Source: an uncultured Bacteroides sp.
Lineage (GTDB): Bacteria > Bacteroidota > Bacteroidia > Bacteroidales > Bacteroidaceae
DNA: 64,000 bases
Assembly: GCA_900553815.1 (NCBI GenBank)
Contig: USEY01000003.1
Span: 29,716-93,715, forward strand
Direction of reading: 5' to 3'
The notes under the pieces were generated by a model. That model saw nothing but the letters and a program-made list of their open reading frames with translations, ran no database searches and was not told the origin of the DNA. This document shows positions 1-8,127 of this stretch, piece by piece. Every line of letters begins with the position of its first letter. The stretch's first letter is position 1. Position numbers and translations under genes: made by a program.

Positions 1-145
1 GCTGTACATGCCTGCCCGATTCAGCACTCACAGACAGGAAAGAACCAACCACCCGCCATGTCCACACAAACCCGCCCTGCCATCCCCGTCCAAGCCCATT
101 GCCCCAAGTACCTGCCGCTAACGCCTGACCGGTGGAGCATTGCCC

Positions 146-230
146 GTTTCCACTGGACAGGAACAGGAGTTTCAGTCCGAAGAAACTTTTGTTCCCAACC
201 GGAGAAACTGTAGTTTCAGTGGACTGAAAC
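146..230. repeat. 22-bp-period array, GTTTC core
   Basis: Four units start at 146, 169, 191 and 213, so the spacing is 23, 22 and 22 bases. Each unit begins GTTTC or GTTCC and ends with GAAAC or GGAAC about 18 bases on, so each is an imperfect palindrome. The last one (213-230) is perfect: GTTTCAGT, GG, ACTGAAAC. It lies beyond the terminator of the leftward gene at 343-783. The rest of 1-145 shows nothing recognisable. Confidence 0.7.
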
Positions 231-297
231 AAAAAAAAGACTCCGAACGCAAACGCTTTCCTCCAAAGAGGTGGATCGTTCACGGTCGGAGTTTTTA
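231..297 (-). terminator. Intrinsic terminator of the leftward gene
   Basis: On the minus strand a stem ACTCCGA/TCGGAGT (arms near 286-292 and 240-246) closes a loop that holds an inner CCACCTC/GGAGG stem. A run of T follows (A-run on the plus strand at 231-238). It sits about 50 bases past the stop of the 343-783 gene. Confidence 0.7.
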
Positions 298-342
298 TTC
301 GGAATATCACCGGTCTTTACTGCCGGTCAAAAGAGGCGAAAC

Positions 343-783
343 TTAATCGTCGCTGTCCATGTCTATCACATTGAACTTCTTGTCAAACTTGATTTCCCAG
401 AAGTTGGAAAGTTTCACTTCGTAAGAATCACGGTCGCGCTCTATGCTGAGAAACTTGGCATCGGGATAGTTAGAAGAAACGAACTGCTTGATTTGTGCCG
501 GAACTACGGCTTCGGGCACAGACTGATGTTTACAGTTGATTTCGGTCCACTCGCCCTGCTTGTCAAACTCCAGCTGGTCACCATTGATGAACACTACGTC
601 GTACGTACTGCCAAACAGCTTGCTCTCCATTTTGCTGAAGGCTACCTTCGCGTTGGGGAAGTACTTGGTGACAAACTGCTGAGCTGCTGCGGGCAACTGG
701 TTGAATGCAATGGGCTTGTCGTTATCGGCCATCATCGACTGCATCGTAAACACACACACTAACAAAAGGAATAACTTCTTCAT
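343..783 (-). CDS. Exported PepSY-like domain protein
   Basis: 146 aa. An N-terminal hydrophobic segment followed by MADN looks like a signal peptide, so the protein should be periplasmic. The remainder reads as two short alpha/beta repeats of the PepSY-like (BLIP-like, DUF2874) type common in Bacteroidetes: LPAAAQQFVTKYFPNAKV followed by strands, then VPAQIKQFVSSNYPDAKF followed by strands. The C-terminus is acidic (DMDSDD). Function is unknown; such proteins are thought to be small ligand- or inhibitor-like modules. It is monocistronic, with a terminator downstream. The family call rests on the repeated pattern only. Confidence 0.75.
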   Translation of the reverse strand: MKKLFLLLVCVFTMQSMMADNDKPIAFNQLPAAAQQFVTKYFPNAKVAFSKMESKLFGSTYDVVFINGDQLEFDKQGEWTEINCKHQSVPEAVVPAQIKQFVSSNYPDAKFLSIERDRDSYEVKLSNFWEIKFDKKFNVIDMDSDD

Positions 784-903
784 AAGGCTTGATTTTTTTA
801 ATGAATATTTGTTCTTGAATTTTCGTTTTGATAGTGCAAAGTAAAAGAGCGATTCGGGAAAGAATTGGGAAAAACGACAAATCTGAAAAAAATTTTTTCC
901 TTT

Positions 904-1890
904 CTATTTCTGCAACTTCAGGCTATAGTTTGCCTTGGGGCTGATAGGCTCCAGGTTCTTGCCCATCAGGACGAGGGTTTGCTCGTTTTCTCTGAAGAAA
1001 TTGAAAAGGAACTTGCCGTCGTCGCAAAGCATCTGCCACACCACGCGTTCACGGCCATTGATATTGTTGCGCAATACCCGGCGGCGTCCCTGGTAGGTAG
1101 TCACTACGTCGTCGGCACCGTCCTTGCCTGGACAAGTCAGGGTCAGTATGAAGCCGCCATCGTCTGTGGCGTGTTCAAAAGTACGCACCTCAAGCCTGTA
1201 GAGACGGTCCTGACATACATCGTCCGAAATAACACCCTCAAACACCTGCTTCTGCAAGATGCCCGACGTCATGCCACGGAGATAAGGCTCCATCACCTCG
1301 GCCGATTCGCTGTTCTCTGCCTTCAGCTTCTCCTGCAATTCAGGATAACCGTCCAGCAGCTCCATCATGCGGTCTTTGCCAATAAACTCGGCACGCCCAG
1401 TCTGCAAGTCCAGATCATAATAGACACGTGCGCTCACCAGTGCCGAGGCGGCAATGGCATCGCCCACTTCGCCTCCCAGCTTGGTGGCATCGGCAGGCGT
1501 GGCCGTGCTGGCGGCTACCTGTCCCAACGGCTGTGCACGGAAATAATAGCGGTCGCCCACCCGCAAGACGGGAGCATACCAGTTGCCGAAACGATAACGC
1601 TTGTAGCGCATCTTCCGGCAATTGACATAAAGGTCCGAGTCTACCTGCACAGCATAGCACCGCTTGCGCAAGTAGCGCGACAATCCGGGATTTTCGATTG
1701 CTTCAATGCGATAGTCGGCACCGCCCATCAGCAGGATTTGGTTCTTAGAGCGCTTCTCCACCCGCAGGATGCTGACGGTATCGCCCCGCCCTTCCTGCAA
1801 ATCGCGCAGATTGGAGTACATGATTTGCTGTGCGGCACACGGCAAGGCTGCCAGCAGAACCGCAATTCCCAAAAGCCAGACTTTCTTCAT
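904..1890 (-). CDS. Uncharacterised exported protein, two modules
   Basis: 328 aa from the ATG at 1890. The frame is open further upstream (to 1947), but the promoter at 1917-1948 lies there and the MKKVWLLG start gives a proper signal peptide ending near PCAAQQ. After it, residues of about 20-190 carry a charged beta-rich stretch, and the C-terminal part (about 200-328) has alternating strands ending FRENEQTLVLMGKNLEP, which suggests a small lipocalin-like barrel. I do not recognise a characterised family. It is divergent from the MutS-like gene. Confidence 0.6.
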   Translation of the reverse strand: MKKVWLLGIAVLLAALPCAAQQIMYSNLRDLQEGRGDTVSILRVEKRSKNQILLMGGADYRIEAIENPGLSRYLRKRCYAVQVDSDLYVNCRKMRYKRYRFGNWYAPVLRVGDRYYFRAQPLGQVAASTATPADATKLGGEVGDAIAASALVSARVYYDLDLQTGRAEFIGKDRMMELLDGYPELQEKLKAENSESAEVMEPYLRGMTSGILQKQVFEGVISDDVCQDRLYRLEVRTFEHATDDGGFILTLTCPGKDGADDVVTTYQGRRRVLRNNINGRERVVWQMLCDDGKFLFNFFRENEQTLVLMGKNLEPISPKANYSLKLQK

Positions 1891-1916
1891 AATCGACTGT
1901 TCGTTTTTTAGAGTGC

Positions 1917-1948
1917 GAAAGGTACAGTTTTTATCCTTAACAGGCAAA
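1917..1948 (-). promoter_or_regulatory. Promoter for the 904-1890 gene
   Basis: On the minus strand TTTG (1945-1948) is followed after 20 bases by TACCTTTC (1917-1924), one base off the Bacteroides -7 consensus TAnnTTTG. It supports the start at 1890. Confidence 0.55.
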
Positions 1949-1966
1949 CATCATGTAGAGAAATTG

Positions 1967-1974
1967 TATATTTG
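1967..1974 (+). promoter_or_regulatory. -7 element for the MutS-like gene
   Basis: TATATTTG is a perfect TAnnTTTG match about 40 bases before the ATG at 2016. No clear TTTG element is seen upstream. Confidence 0.5.
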
Positions 1975-2015
1975 TCCGACAAAACAAGGGAAAAACAAAC
2001 AACCGTATTTCAATA

Positions 2016-3854
2016 ATGAACAATATAGACGACATCAGAAACAACTACCTGCGCCTGATTGACGAGGCAACGGCCAAGCTGAACAAAGTACAGCAACAAA
2101 TCTACCGTACCAGCATGCTCAGGCTGCTGCTGTTTGTGGCAGGCGTGGCAGGGCTCATCTATTTCAGAGCCGAGAGCTGGGCAGTGCTTATGGGCATTGT
2201 GCTGGTCACGCTGCTGCCCTTCCTGTTGCTTGTCAAATACCATAACCGCCTGTTCGGCCGGAAAGACTATATAGAGAAGAAGATGGAAATCAACCGTCAG
2301 GAAGCCGACGCCATAGACTATCGCTTTGACAAGTTCGACGACGGTGCCAAGTTCGCTGACCCGAGCCACCTGTATTCCTACGACCTGGATGTCTTTGGCC
2401 CGCACTCGCTCTTCCAATATATCAACCGCACCTGCACGCAACCCGGCCGGGCCAAGCTGGCAGCCTGGCTCGATCAGCACCTGAAAGACAAAGAAAGCAT
2501 CAAGCAACGGCAAGAAGCGGTAAAGGAGCTGTCAGCCGAACTGGACTTCCGGCAACACTTCCGCATCACAGGCCTGCTGCACAAGGGCAAAGCCGCCGAT
2601 GAGGCCGAACTGCGTGCCTGGACAGAGAGTCCCAGCGTATTCCGCCGCTACCGCCTGCTGCGCGTGTTGCCCCCTGTAGTGACGGGCATCAATGCGCTGT
2701 GCCTGATACTGGTGGCATGTGGTGTCATGCCGGGCACCCTTTGGGGACTACTTTGGGTATGCTTTGTCAGTGCCGGCTTCTGCTTCACCGGTAAGGTGAG
2801 CAAGATGCAGGCCCTCTACGGCAAGAAGCTGCAAATACTGGGTACATACGCCCGCCTGCTCCACGTCATGGAAGAACAACCCATGAAGAGCAACCTGCTG
2901 CAGCAAATCAAAAACAACATAGGAGGCGACAAGCAACAGAAAGCGTCGCTTGCCATCAGACGACTCAGCCAGCTCATGAACGAGCTGGACCAGCGCAACA
3001 ACATGTTCATGTACGTAGTGCTGAACGGACTGTTTTTCTGGGAGCTGCGCCAGATGATGCGCATCGAGGCCTGGAAGGAAGAATACGCCTCCAACCTGCC
3101 GCAATGGCTCAAAGCCATCGCCGAGATGGACGCCCTGAACTCTCTGGCCACCTTTGCCTACAACTACCCGGACTACACCTATCCCACCCTGCTCAGCCGT
3201 GCCGACATCGGCAAAGACGACTTCAGGCTACAGGCCCGGGCACTGGGACATCCGCTGATGGAGCGCGACCGCTGTGTAAGGAACGACATCGACATGACCG
3301 GCCGTCCGGCCTTCACCATCATCACTGGCGCCAACATGGCCGGCAAGAGCACCTACCTGCGCACCATCGGCGTCAACTACCTGCTGGCATGCGTAGGCGC
3401 ACCGGTATGTGCCACATCCATGCAGCTCTATCCCGCACAGCTCATCACCAGCCTGCGCACCACCGACTCGCTGACCGACAACGAATCATACTTCTTTGCC
3501 GAGCTGAAGCGTCTGAAACTCATCATCGACAAGCTGCAAGCCGGCGAGGAACTGTTCATCATCCTCGACGAGATACTGAAAGGCACCAACTCCATGGACA
3601 AGCAGAAAGGTTCGCTGGCACTCGTCAAGCAGTTCATGAAGCTGAAAGCCAACGGCATCATAGCCACCCACGACCTGATGCTGGGCTCGCTGCGCCAGCA
3701 GTTCCCCGACCACATACGCAACTACTGCTTCGAAGCCGACATCACCAACAACCACCTGACTTTCTCCTACCACATGCGTGAAGGGGTGGCTCAGAACATG
3801 AATGCCTGCTTCCTGATGAAACAGATGGGGATAGCGATGGCTGAGGAAGATTAA
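2016..3854 (+). CDS. Membrane-anchored MutS-family ATPase
   Basis: 612 aa. Two hydrophobic helices (about residues 30-75) open the protein. A helical MutS core (lever/clamp-like) follows, then the MutS ATPase domain with Walker A GANMAGKST (438-446), Walker B IILDEILKGTNS (about 513-525) and a THDLMLG motif. The mismatch-recognition domain I of canonical MutS (about 850 aa) is absent, and so is the Smr domain of MutS2. It belongs to the short MutS-like proteins of unknown role; the paired N-terminal membrane helices argue for an inner-membrane location. A real mismatch-repair function should not be assumed. Its TAA stop overlaps the stop of the convergent biotin ligase gene (TTAA at 3851-3854). 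Confidence 0.85.
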   Translation: MNNIDDIRNNYLRLIDEATAKLNKVQQQIYRTSMLRLLLFVAGVAGLIYFRAESWAVLMGIVLVTLLPFLLLVKYHNRLFGRKDYIEKKMEINRQEADAIDYRFDKFDDGAKFADPSHLYSYDLDVFGPHSLFQYINRTCTQPGRAKLAAWLDQHLKDKESIKQRQEAVKELSAELDFRQHFRITGLLHKGKAADEAELRAWTESPSVFRRYRLLRVLPPVVTGINALCLILVACGVMPGTLWGLLWVCFVSAGFCFTGKVSKMQALYGKKLQILGTYARLLHVMEEQPMKSNLLQQIKNNIGGDKQQKASLAIRRLSQLMNELDQRNNMFMYVVLNGLFFWELRQMMRIEAWKEEYASNLPQWLKAIAEMDALNSLATFAYNYPDYTYPTLLSRADIGKDDFRLQARALGHPLMERDRCVRNDIDMTGRPAFTIITGANMAGKSTYLRTIGVNYLLACVGAPVCATSMQLYPAQLITSLRTTDSLTDNESYFFAELKRLKLIIDKLQAGEELFIILDEILKGTNSMDKQKGSLALVKQFMKLKANGIIATHDLMLGSLRQQFPDHIRNYCFEADITNNHLTFSYHMREGVAQNMNACFLMKQMGIAMAEED

Positions 3855-4633
3855 CCCTCTATCAGATACTCCACCTCCTTGAACAAGTACGAGCGCATTC
3901 GTCCCTCTTCATCGGCCAGCACAAAGCGGCCATCGGGTTCCACCTTTACCAGGCGGGCCATGAAGCGGCCACCGGCATCGCGATAAGGATAAAAGCCGTC
4001 GCGACGATAGAGAGCCTGTGCATAGCAGCGAGCTATCTCGTCGGCAGCCTCCTGTCCGCCGTCGCGCAAGCGGCGGTAATAACCGTCGGCAATGCGAAGG
4101 ACGTCGAGCAGAAGAGCAGCACGGTCATGCTCCTGACCTGTTATCTGCTTCAGCGAAACGGGGTTGGGCGCGTCGCTGCGAAAAACTTCCTGATTGACGT
4201 TGATGCCGATGCCCGGAATGCAACGGCCGATGAAATGCCCCTGCAAGTCGTTTTCTATCAGCATGCCGCATATCTTCTTGTCGTGCCAGTACACGTCGTT
4301 GGGCCACTTGATGCTGATGCCGTCCACCAACTTGTCGAGGGCCTCCTTTACGGCCAGCGAAGCTATCTGCGAAAGCAGGAACTGACGGCGTGCTTCCAGA
4401 AAGAGCGGGTGCAGCACGTAGCTGAACAGCAGGTTCTTGCCGTCCTCGGCCTCCCAATGGTTGCCACGCTGTCCCTTGCCTGCCGACTGAAATTCGGAGA
4501 CAACGGTCAGAAACTCGGGCACCTGGTCGGCACGTTCCTCACAATACTGTATAATGTAGCGGTTGGTAGAATCCGTTTCGTCAAGCACAATCAACGGATA
4601 GGGAAAATCTTCAGGGTATGGCTTCATATTCAT
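3851..4633 (-). CDS. birA: Biotin--[acetyl-CoA-carboxylase] ligase
   Basis: 260 aa, monofunctional: there is no N-terminal helix-turn-helix, so it should not repress biotin genes. It joins biotin to carrier-protein lysines through biotinyl-AMP in the cytoplasm. Family motifs are DETDSTNRY near the N-terminus, the nucleotide loop GKGQRGNHW (variant of GRGRxG), and the conserved KWPNDVYWHDKKICGMLIE. The start at 4633 lies inside the end of the MmcQ/YjbR gene (23-base overlap), so the two are probably co-transcribed and coupled; a second ATG at 4627 is also possible. Confidence 0.9.
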   Translation of the reverse strand: MNMKPYPEDFPYPLIVLDETDSTNRYIIQYCEERADQVPEFLTVVSEFQSAGKGQRGNHWEAEDGKNLLFSYVLHPLFLEARRQFLLSQIASLAVKEALDKLVDGISIKWPNDVYWHDKKICGMLIENDLQGHFIGRCIPGIGINVNQEVFRSDAPNPVSLKQITGQEHDRAALLLDVLRIADGYYRRLRDGGQEAADEIARCYAQALYRRDGFYPYRDAGGRFMARLVKVEPDGRFVLADEEGRMRSYLFKEVEYLIEG

Positions 4634-4967
4634 TACGCATTTTACGGGTGAACTTCTTCAGCACTTCGTCGTAGGAGTGATCTATCAAACTGTATATCAG
4701 CTTGTCGTCGACATCGCCGTCGAAAGCCACCTGGTTCCAGTATTTCTTGTTGAAATGCCACGCTCCGTCTATGGCCTCATAGCGTTCGCGTAAATCGAGT
4801 GCACGCTCCGGGTCGCACTTCAGCACAATGTGGTTGGCACTCTCCAAATCTATCACGGCAAACATCTTACCCATGACTTTCATCACGAGCGAATATTCGT
4901 CGAAGGGCAAACACTCCGTAGCCGCCTTCTTGCTCAGGCAATATTCGCGCGCAGCTTCAACATTCAT
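4611..4967 (-). CDS. MmcQ/YjbR family protein
   Basis: 118 aa. The whole length matches the small MmcQ/YjbR (double-wing DNA-binding fold) family: N-terminal helix AREYCLSKK, the FDEYSLVMKVMGKMFAVI strands, and a WHFNKKYWNQVAFDGDV loop before the C-terminal helix. Its biological role is not established. It is the upstream member of a pair with birA and overlaps that gene. Confidence 0.85.
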   Translation of the reverse strand: MNVEAAREYCLSKKAATECLPFDEYSLVMKVMGKMFAVIDLESANHIVLKCDPERALDLRERYEAIDGAWHFNKKYWNQVAFDGDVDDKLIYSLIDHSYDEVLKKFTRKMRNEYEAIP

Positions 4968-5031
4968 AATTCTATCGTTATCAAAAAAAAAATTTCACAC
5001 AATCAAAGAATCGGCACACTCAGCCCTCCGT

Positions 5032-5397
5032 TCAGAACAGCGGCGGATAAAAGGCATCCTCGATGTGCTCCACACGGAAATTTCCCTCCTCGCCCACGGC
5101 AGTGATGATGTCGAAACGTACATCGCCCTCCACCTCGCAAGTCTTCAGGTAAGCATCGGCAGCACGTACGATGTGGCGTATTTTCTTCTCGTCCACGGCA
5201 TCCTGCGGCTCGTTGTAGTCCGTATTGTGCCGCGTCTTCACCTCCACCACCACTATCACGCCGTCCTTGAAGGCCACGATGTCAAGCTCCAGCTTGTTGC
5301 GCCGCCAGTTGCGCTCCAATATGGTGTATCCCTTGGCAGCCAGGCACTCTACAGCCGCGTCCTCGCCGGCCTTCCCCAGTTCATTGTGTGCAGACAT
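5032..5397 (-). CDS. YraN (UPF0102) family endonuclease-like protein
   Basis: 121 aa. It shows the family pattern: an N-terminal GKAGEDAA helix, then NKLELDIVAFKDGVIVVVEVKTR, which carries the D and ExK residues of a restriction-endonuclease-like fold. Members are related to Holliday-junction resolvases, but the activity is not proven. It is read leftwards, separated from the MmcQ gene by about 60 bases that include an A-rich run. Confidence 0.88.
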   Translation of the reverse strand: MSAHNELGKAGEDAAVECLAAKGYTILERNWRRNKLELDIVAFKDGVIVVVEVKTRHNTDYNEPQDAVDEKKIRHIVRAADAYLKTCEVEGDVRFDIITAVGEEGNFRVEHIEDAFYPPLF

Positions 5398-5485
5398 ATT
5401 CTTGCAATGTTGTTATTGGTCAGTCTTGGTCCATGCTTACAAGCGCTTTTTGCGCTCGCAACAGACAAAAATACAGTTTTTATTG

Positions 5486-5515
5486 TTTGAATTTAACGAA
5501 GTAAGACTATTTTTG
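5486..5515 (+). promoter_or_regulatory. Promoter upstream of the small gene and tadA
   Basis: TTTG (5486-5489), an 18-base spacer and TATTTTTG (5508-5515) fit the Bacteroides sigma factor consensus. Transcription would begin near 5520, only a few bases before the first ATG at 5525. Confidence 0.65.
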
Positions 5516-5524
5516 CAGAAGATT

Positions 5525-5758
5525 ATGCGAAAGAGAGATAAAACGTGTGTGAAAGACACCCCACAGATGCCCAAGCGCAAGCAACGGATTGTTTGCCTGA
5601 TGAGCGAGGAGGAGATGCGGATTGTTGACCGATACTTGAGCAAATACAAGATTAGCAACAAATCGCGCTGGCTGAGGGAGACTGTGCTCATGTTTATCCA
5701 CCAGAAGATGGCCGACGACTATCCTACCCTGTTTGGCGAACACGACATGCGCCGCTGA
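5525..5758 (+). CDS. Small basic hypothetical protein, possibly ribbon-helix-helix
   Basis: 77 aa from the ATG at 5525. A start at 5567 (MPKRKQRIVC, 63 aa) is equally likely because the promoter would make the first ATG almost leaderless. The protein is basic at its N-terminus, with a short strand IVCLM followed by two helices (SEEEMRIVDRYLSKYK and SRWLRETVLMFIHQ), the layout of a MetJ/Arc-like DNA-binding protein. I infer that from the pattern only. It precedes tadA by 110 bases and may share its transcript. Confidence 0.7.
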   Translation: MRKRDKTCVKDTPQMPKRKQRIVCLMSEEEMRIVDRYLSKYKISNKSRWLRETVLMFIHQKMADDYPTLFGEHDMRR

Positions 5759-5868
5759 ATGGCGGTTGCCAGTCCAGGAAATGAGCAGGAGCATTCAGGA
5801 GAACGCACATACAACTTCCGCACAACCCTACTAAACCTTCCCCTACCAACAGATAAAAAGAAACGACC

Positions 5869-6309
5869 GTGGACGACAGTTATTTCATGAAACAAGCATT
5901 GCAGGAAGCCCAAAAGGCCGCCGACAGCGGCGAGGTGCCCGTAGGAGCCGTAGTAGTATGCAAGGACCGCATCATTGCCCGTGCCCACAACCTGACAGAA
6001 ACGCTGAACGACGTCACCGCCCACGCCGAAATGCAGGCCATCACGGCCGCAGCCAACCACATCGAAGCCAAATATCTGAATGAATGCACGCTGTATGTCA
6101 CGGTAGAGCCGTGCGTGATGTGTGCCGGGGCCATTGCCTGGGCGCAGACCAAGCGACTGGTGTTTGGTGCACGCGACGAGAAGAGGGGCTACCAGCGCTA
6201 TGCCCCCAACGCACTGCATCCCAAGACGGAAGTGACCGACGGCATCATGGCCGACGAATGCGCCACGCTGATGAAGACCTTTTTTGCCAAGCGCAGGCAC
6301 TCCTGCTGA
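5869..6309 (+). CDS. tadA: tRNA-specific adenosine deaminase (TadA-like)
   Basis: 146 aa from a GTG start at 5869; the next ATG (5887) would cut into the first conserved helix. The zinc deaminase motifs are complete: HAE at 52-54 (proton shuttle Glu54) and PCVMC at 81-85. The enzyme should convert A34 of tRNA-Arg(ACG) to inosine. Length fits the bacterial TadA group, though guanine-deaminase-like members look alike at this level. Confidence 0.88.
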   Translation: MDDSYFMKQALQEAQKAADSGEVPVGAVVVCKDRIIARAHNLTETLNDVTAHAEMQAITAAANHIEAKYLNECTLYVTVEPCVMCAGAIAWAQTKRLVFGARDEKRGYQRYAPNALHPKTEVTDGIMADECATLMKTFFAKRRHSC

Positions 6310-6332
6310 CCACAGTCTATTTCCATCGGATT

Positions 6333-6420
6333 AGCAGTTAAGACTTATCGTGCTGGCAGTGGACTACTATCGCGCTGCGAGTACACTGCTTGGTCGATAG
6401 CAGTTAACTGCTATCAAGAC
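6333..6420. repeat. 22-bp tandem array, AGCAGTTAACT core
   Basis: Exactly four 22-base units start at 6333, 6355, 6377 and 6399. Units 1, 2 and 4 carry AGCAGT or GGCAGT followed by TAA or GGACT; the last contains the perfect palindrome AGCAGTTAACTGCT. The array begins 23 bases after the tadA stop codon. The same unit type occurs at 33243, 43294 and 63443. Confidence 0.8.
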
Positions 6421-7088
6421 AAATTCCTACACCCATATTCGATTCACAAGTATCCTTGTCTTTATCTGCCTGCCATAACGCACTCAGGCAAGATAATATC
6501 CATCTTTACGATTACCAAGTACCTCTTTAGCCGGCTCAAATCCATCTTTAAGAACGCAAACCAGGTATCTGTCTCCTGCAAAATTTCTTTTTCCGTGATG
6601 AAGTTTCACCCTTTCACATTGACTGACAGATGGCTAATATTGAACATATTACGGTGAAACTTCACGGTTGGAAGCAGTTTCACAGTCCTTGCGTTCTGCT
6701 TTTTTTCTGACAGCATACTTGTACGGCTTCAATTTTCACCGCATCGGTATCTTTCACTGTAAAAGCATGTTCATCAGATTTTTACGATATCCATAAGGAA
6801 TAAGAAGCGGCACGACAGGTACCTACTGAGTTCCCGCATCAGGTGCGGGATGACACCATCCGGGCGCATACACGCAATACGGATGCAAAACGCAGCCGTG
6901 AAACTTATCAAGAGAGGGAATGTTTCACCATTTTCCTTTGATAAACAAGCCGTTATCTCTGGTTGTGAAAGCGTGAAACTTCCAACAGGAGAAACCTCCA
7001 TAGTGATGGTGAAACTAAAACAGGCAAGTGGAAAAGATTCTTGCCTGCCAATCTAAGATGAAAAGACGTTTCAAATCCAAAGACTGGC
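6421..7088. other. Long intergenic stretch with GTTTCAC/GTGAAAC motifs
   Basis: No convincing gene is seen in this gap. It holds many copies of GTTTCAC or its complement (for example 6603-6610, 6653-6660, 6677, 6898, 6922, 6973, 7009). The pair 6603/6653 faces inward as a 58-base inverted repeat that resembles the one at 63768-63824. A separate hairpin CCCGCA/TGCGGG is at 6833-6849. Two copies of ATCCATCTTTA lie near 6499 and 6540. Confidence 0.5.
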
Positions 7089-7370
7089 TCAGTCCTTGAC
7101 TTCCTCAAAATCGACGTACTCGCCTTCGTCGTCCGAGAACACTTTCTTCCGTTTGTTGCCACCGTCCGGTTCATGCAGTTTACCGGTTGAGGAAGATTGT
7201 GCCGACTGTCCGCTGCCGGCATTCGATTGTCGGCCGGTGGTATATACCCTCCAGCCGGAGCCATGCTTGCTACCGCCAAACAGACGGCTGATGAAACCGG
7301 CTATCAACGACAGTCCTATCAACAATATGGCAAGGACAAGAATAAAAATGAAACCTATGAAATGTAACAT
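7089..7370 (-). CDS. DUF4834-like small membrane protein
   Basis: 93 aa. One N-terminal transmembrane helix (about residues 4-28), then a Gly/Ser-rich linker and an acidic end (DDEGEYVDFEEVKD). This layout fits the DUF4834 family found beside phospholipid genes in Bacteroidales. Function is unknown. It is the last gene of the leftward psd-pssA group, 48 bases after pssA. Confidence 0.75.
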   Translation of the reverse strand: MLHFIGFIFILVLAILLIGLSLIAGFISRLFGGSKHGSGWRVYTTGRQSNAGSGQSAQSSSTGKLHEPDGGNKRKKVFSDDEGEYVDFEEVKD

Positions 7371-7418
7371 GTAGTTTTCTATTAAAAAAAAATACGACGC
7401 CCACTGGCAACCGCAGAT

Positions 7419-8117
7419 TTACTTTCTCTTGCCGGTGAGCAATGAAATCAAGATATACCATACGATGGCTGCGGCAATACCCGGTATGTGCAAAATGGCC
7501 AGCAACGGGATGCACACAAGCAGGAAGATGAAGCTCACCTTGTTGTCTTTCCACGAAAGGTTCTTGAACTTCAGCGAGAACATGGGAATCTCAGACACCA
7601 GCAACCATGACGACAGGCAAACCAGTACCAACAACAGCAGTGGATGTACACTGGATACCAAATAATCGTGCAGGCCGACTACCAGTGAAGCCCAAAACAA
7701 AGCGTTGGCAGGAACGGGCAGCCCGATGAAAGAAGTGGTCTGACGGGTATCATTGTTGAACTTGGCCAGGCGCAGCCCTGAAAAGACTGCTATCAGAAAC
7801 GCCAAATAGGGCAGATAAGCCATTATACCGCTTTCCCCAGCCCACATCTCGGACAATAGTGAGAAGACAACTGCCGACGGTGCCACGCCGAAACTGATAT
7901 CATCGGCCAGCGAATCCAAATCCTTGCCAATGACCGAATGTGCCCCCAACGCACGGGCAGCCAAGCCGTCGAAGAAATCAAACGCCGCACTTATAACAAT
8001 AAACAAGAGTGCCAGGCTGTAGTTTGCTTCAAAGGCCATGACAGTGGCAATACAGCCCGAAAACAAGTTCAGGCATGTCAGTGTGTTGGGAATATGGCGG
8101 GTAATGCAGTTTGCCAT
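7419..8117 (-). CDS. pssA: CDP-diacylglycerol--serine O-phosphatidyltransferase
   Basis: 232 aa integral membrane enzyme that makes phosphatidylserine from CDP-diacylglycerol and serine. The CDP-alcohol phosphotransferase signature is present near residues 45-75: DFFDGLAAR, then G and the two Asp of GKDLDSLADD. Several hydrophobic helices follow. The gene ends 10 bases after psd, so substrate made here is passed to the neighbouring decarboxylase. Confidence 0.93.
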   Translation of the reverse strand: MANCITRHIPNTLTCLNLFSGCIATVMAFEANYSLALLFIVISAAFDFFDGLAARALGAHSVIGKDLDSLADDISFGVAPSAVVFSLLSEMWAGESGIMAYLPYLAFLIAVFSGLRLAKFNNDTRQTTSFIGLPVPANALFWASLVVGLHDYLVSSVHPLLLLVLVCLSSWLLVSEIPMFSLKFKNLSWKDNKVSFIFLLVCIPLLAILHIPGIAAAIVWYILISLLTGKRK

Positions 8118-8127
8118 AATGATTCAA

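Noticed and set aside
6333..6420. The 22-bp arrays as CRISPR
   Set aside because: Units are 22 bases with a short, varying core and only 8-11 variable bases; there are no 30-base spacers and no cas genes.
6850..7056. Rightward 68-codon frame
   Set aside because: It lies in a repeat-rich gap and consists largely of translated GTGAAAC motifs.
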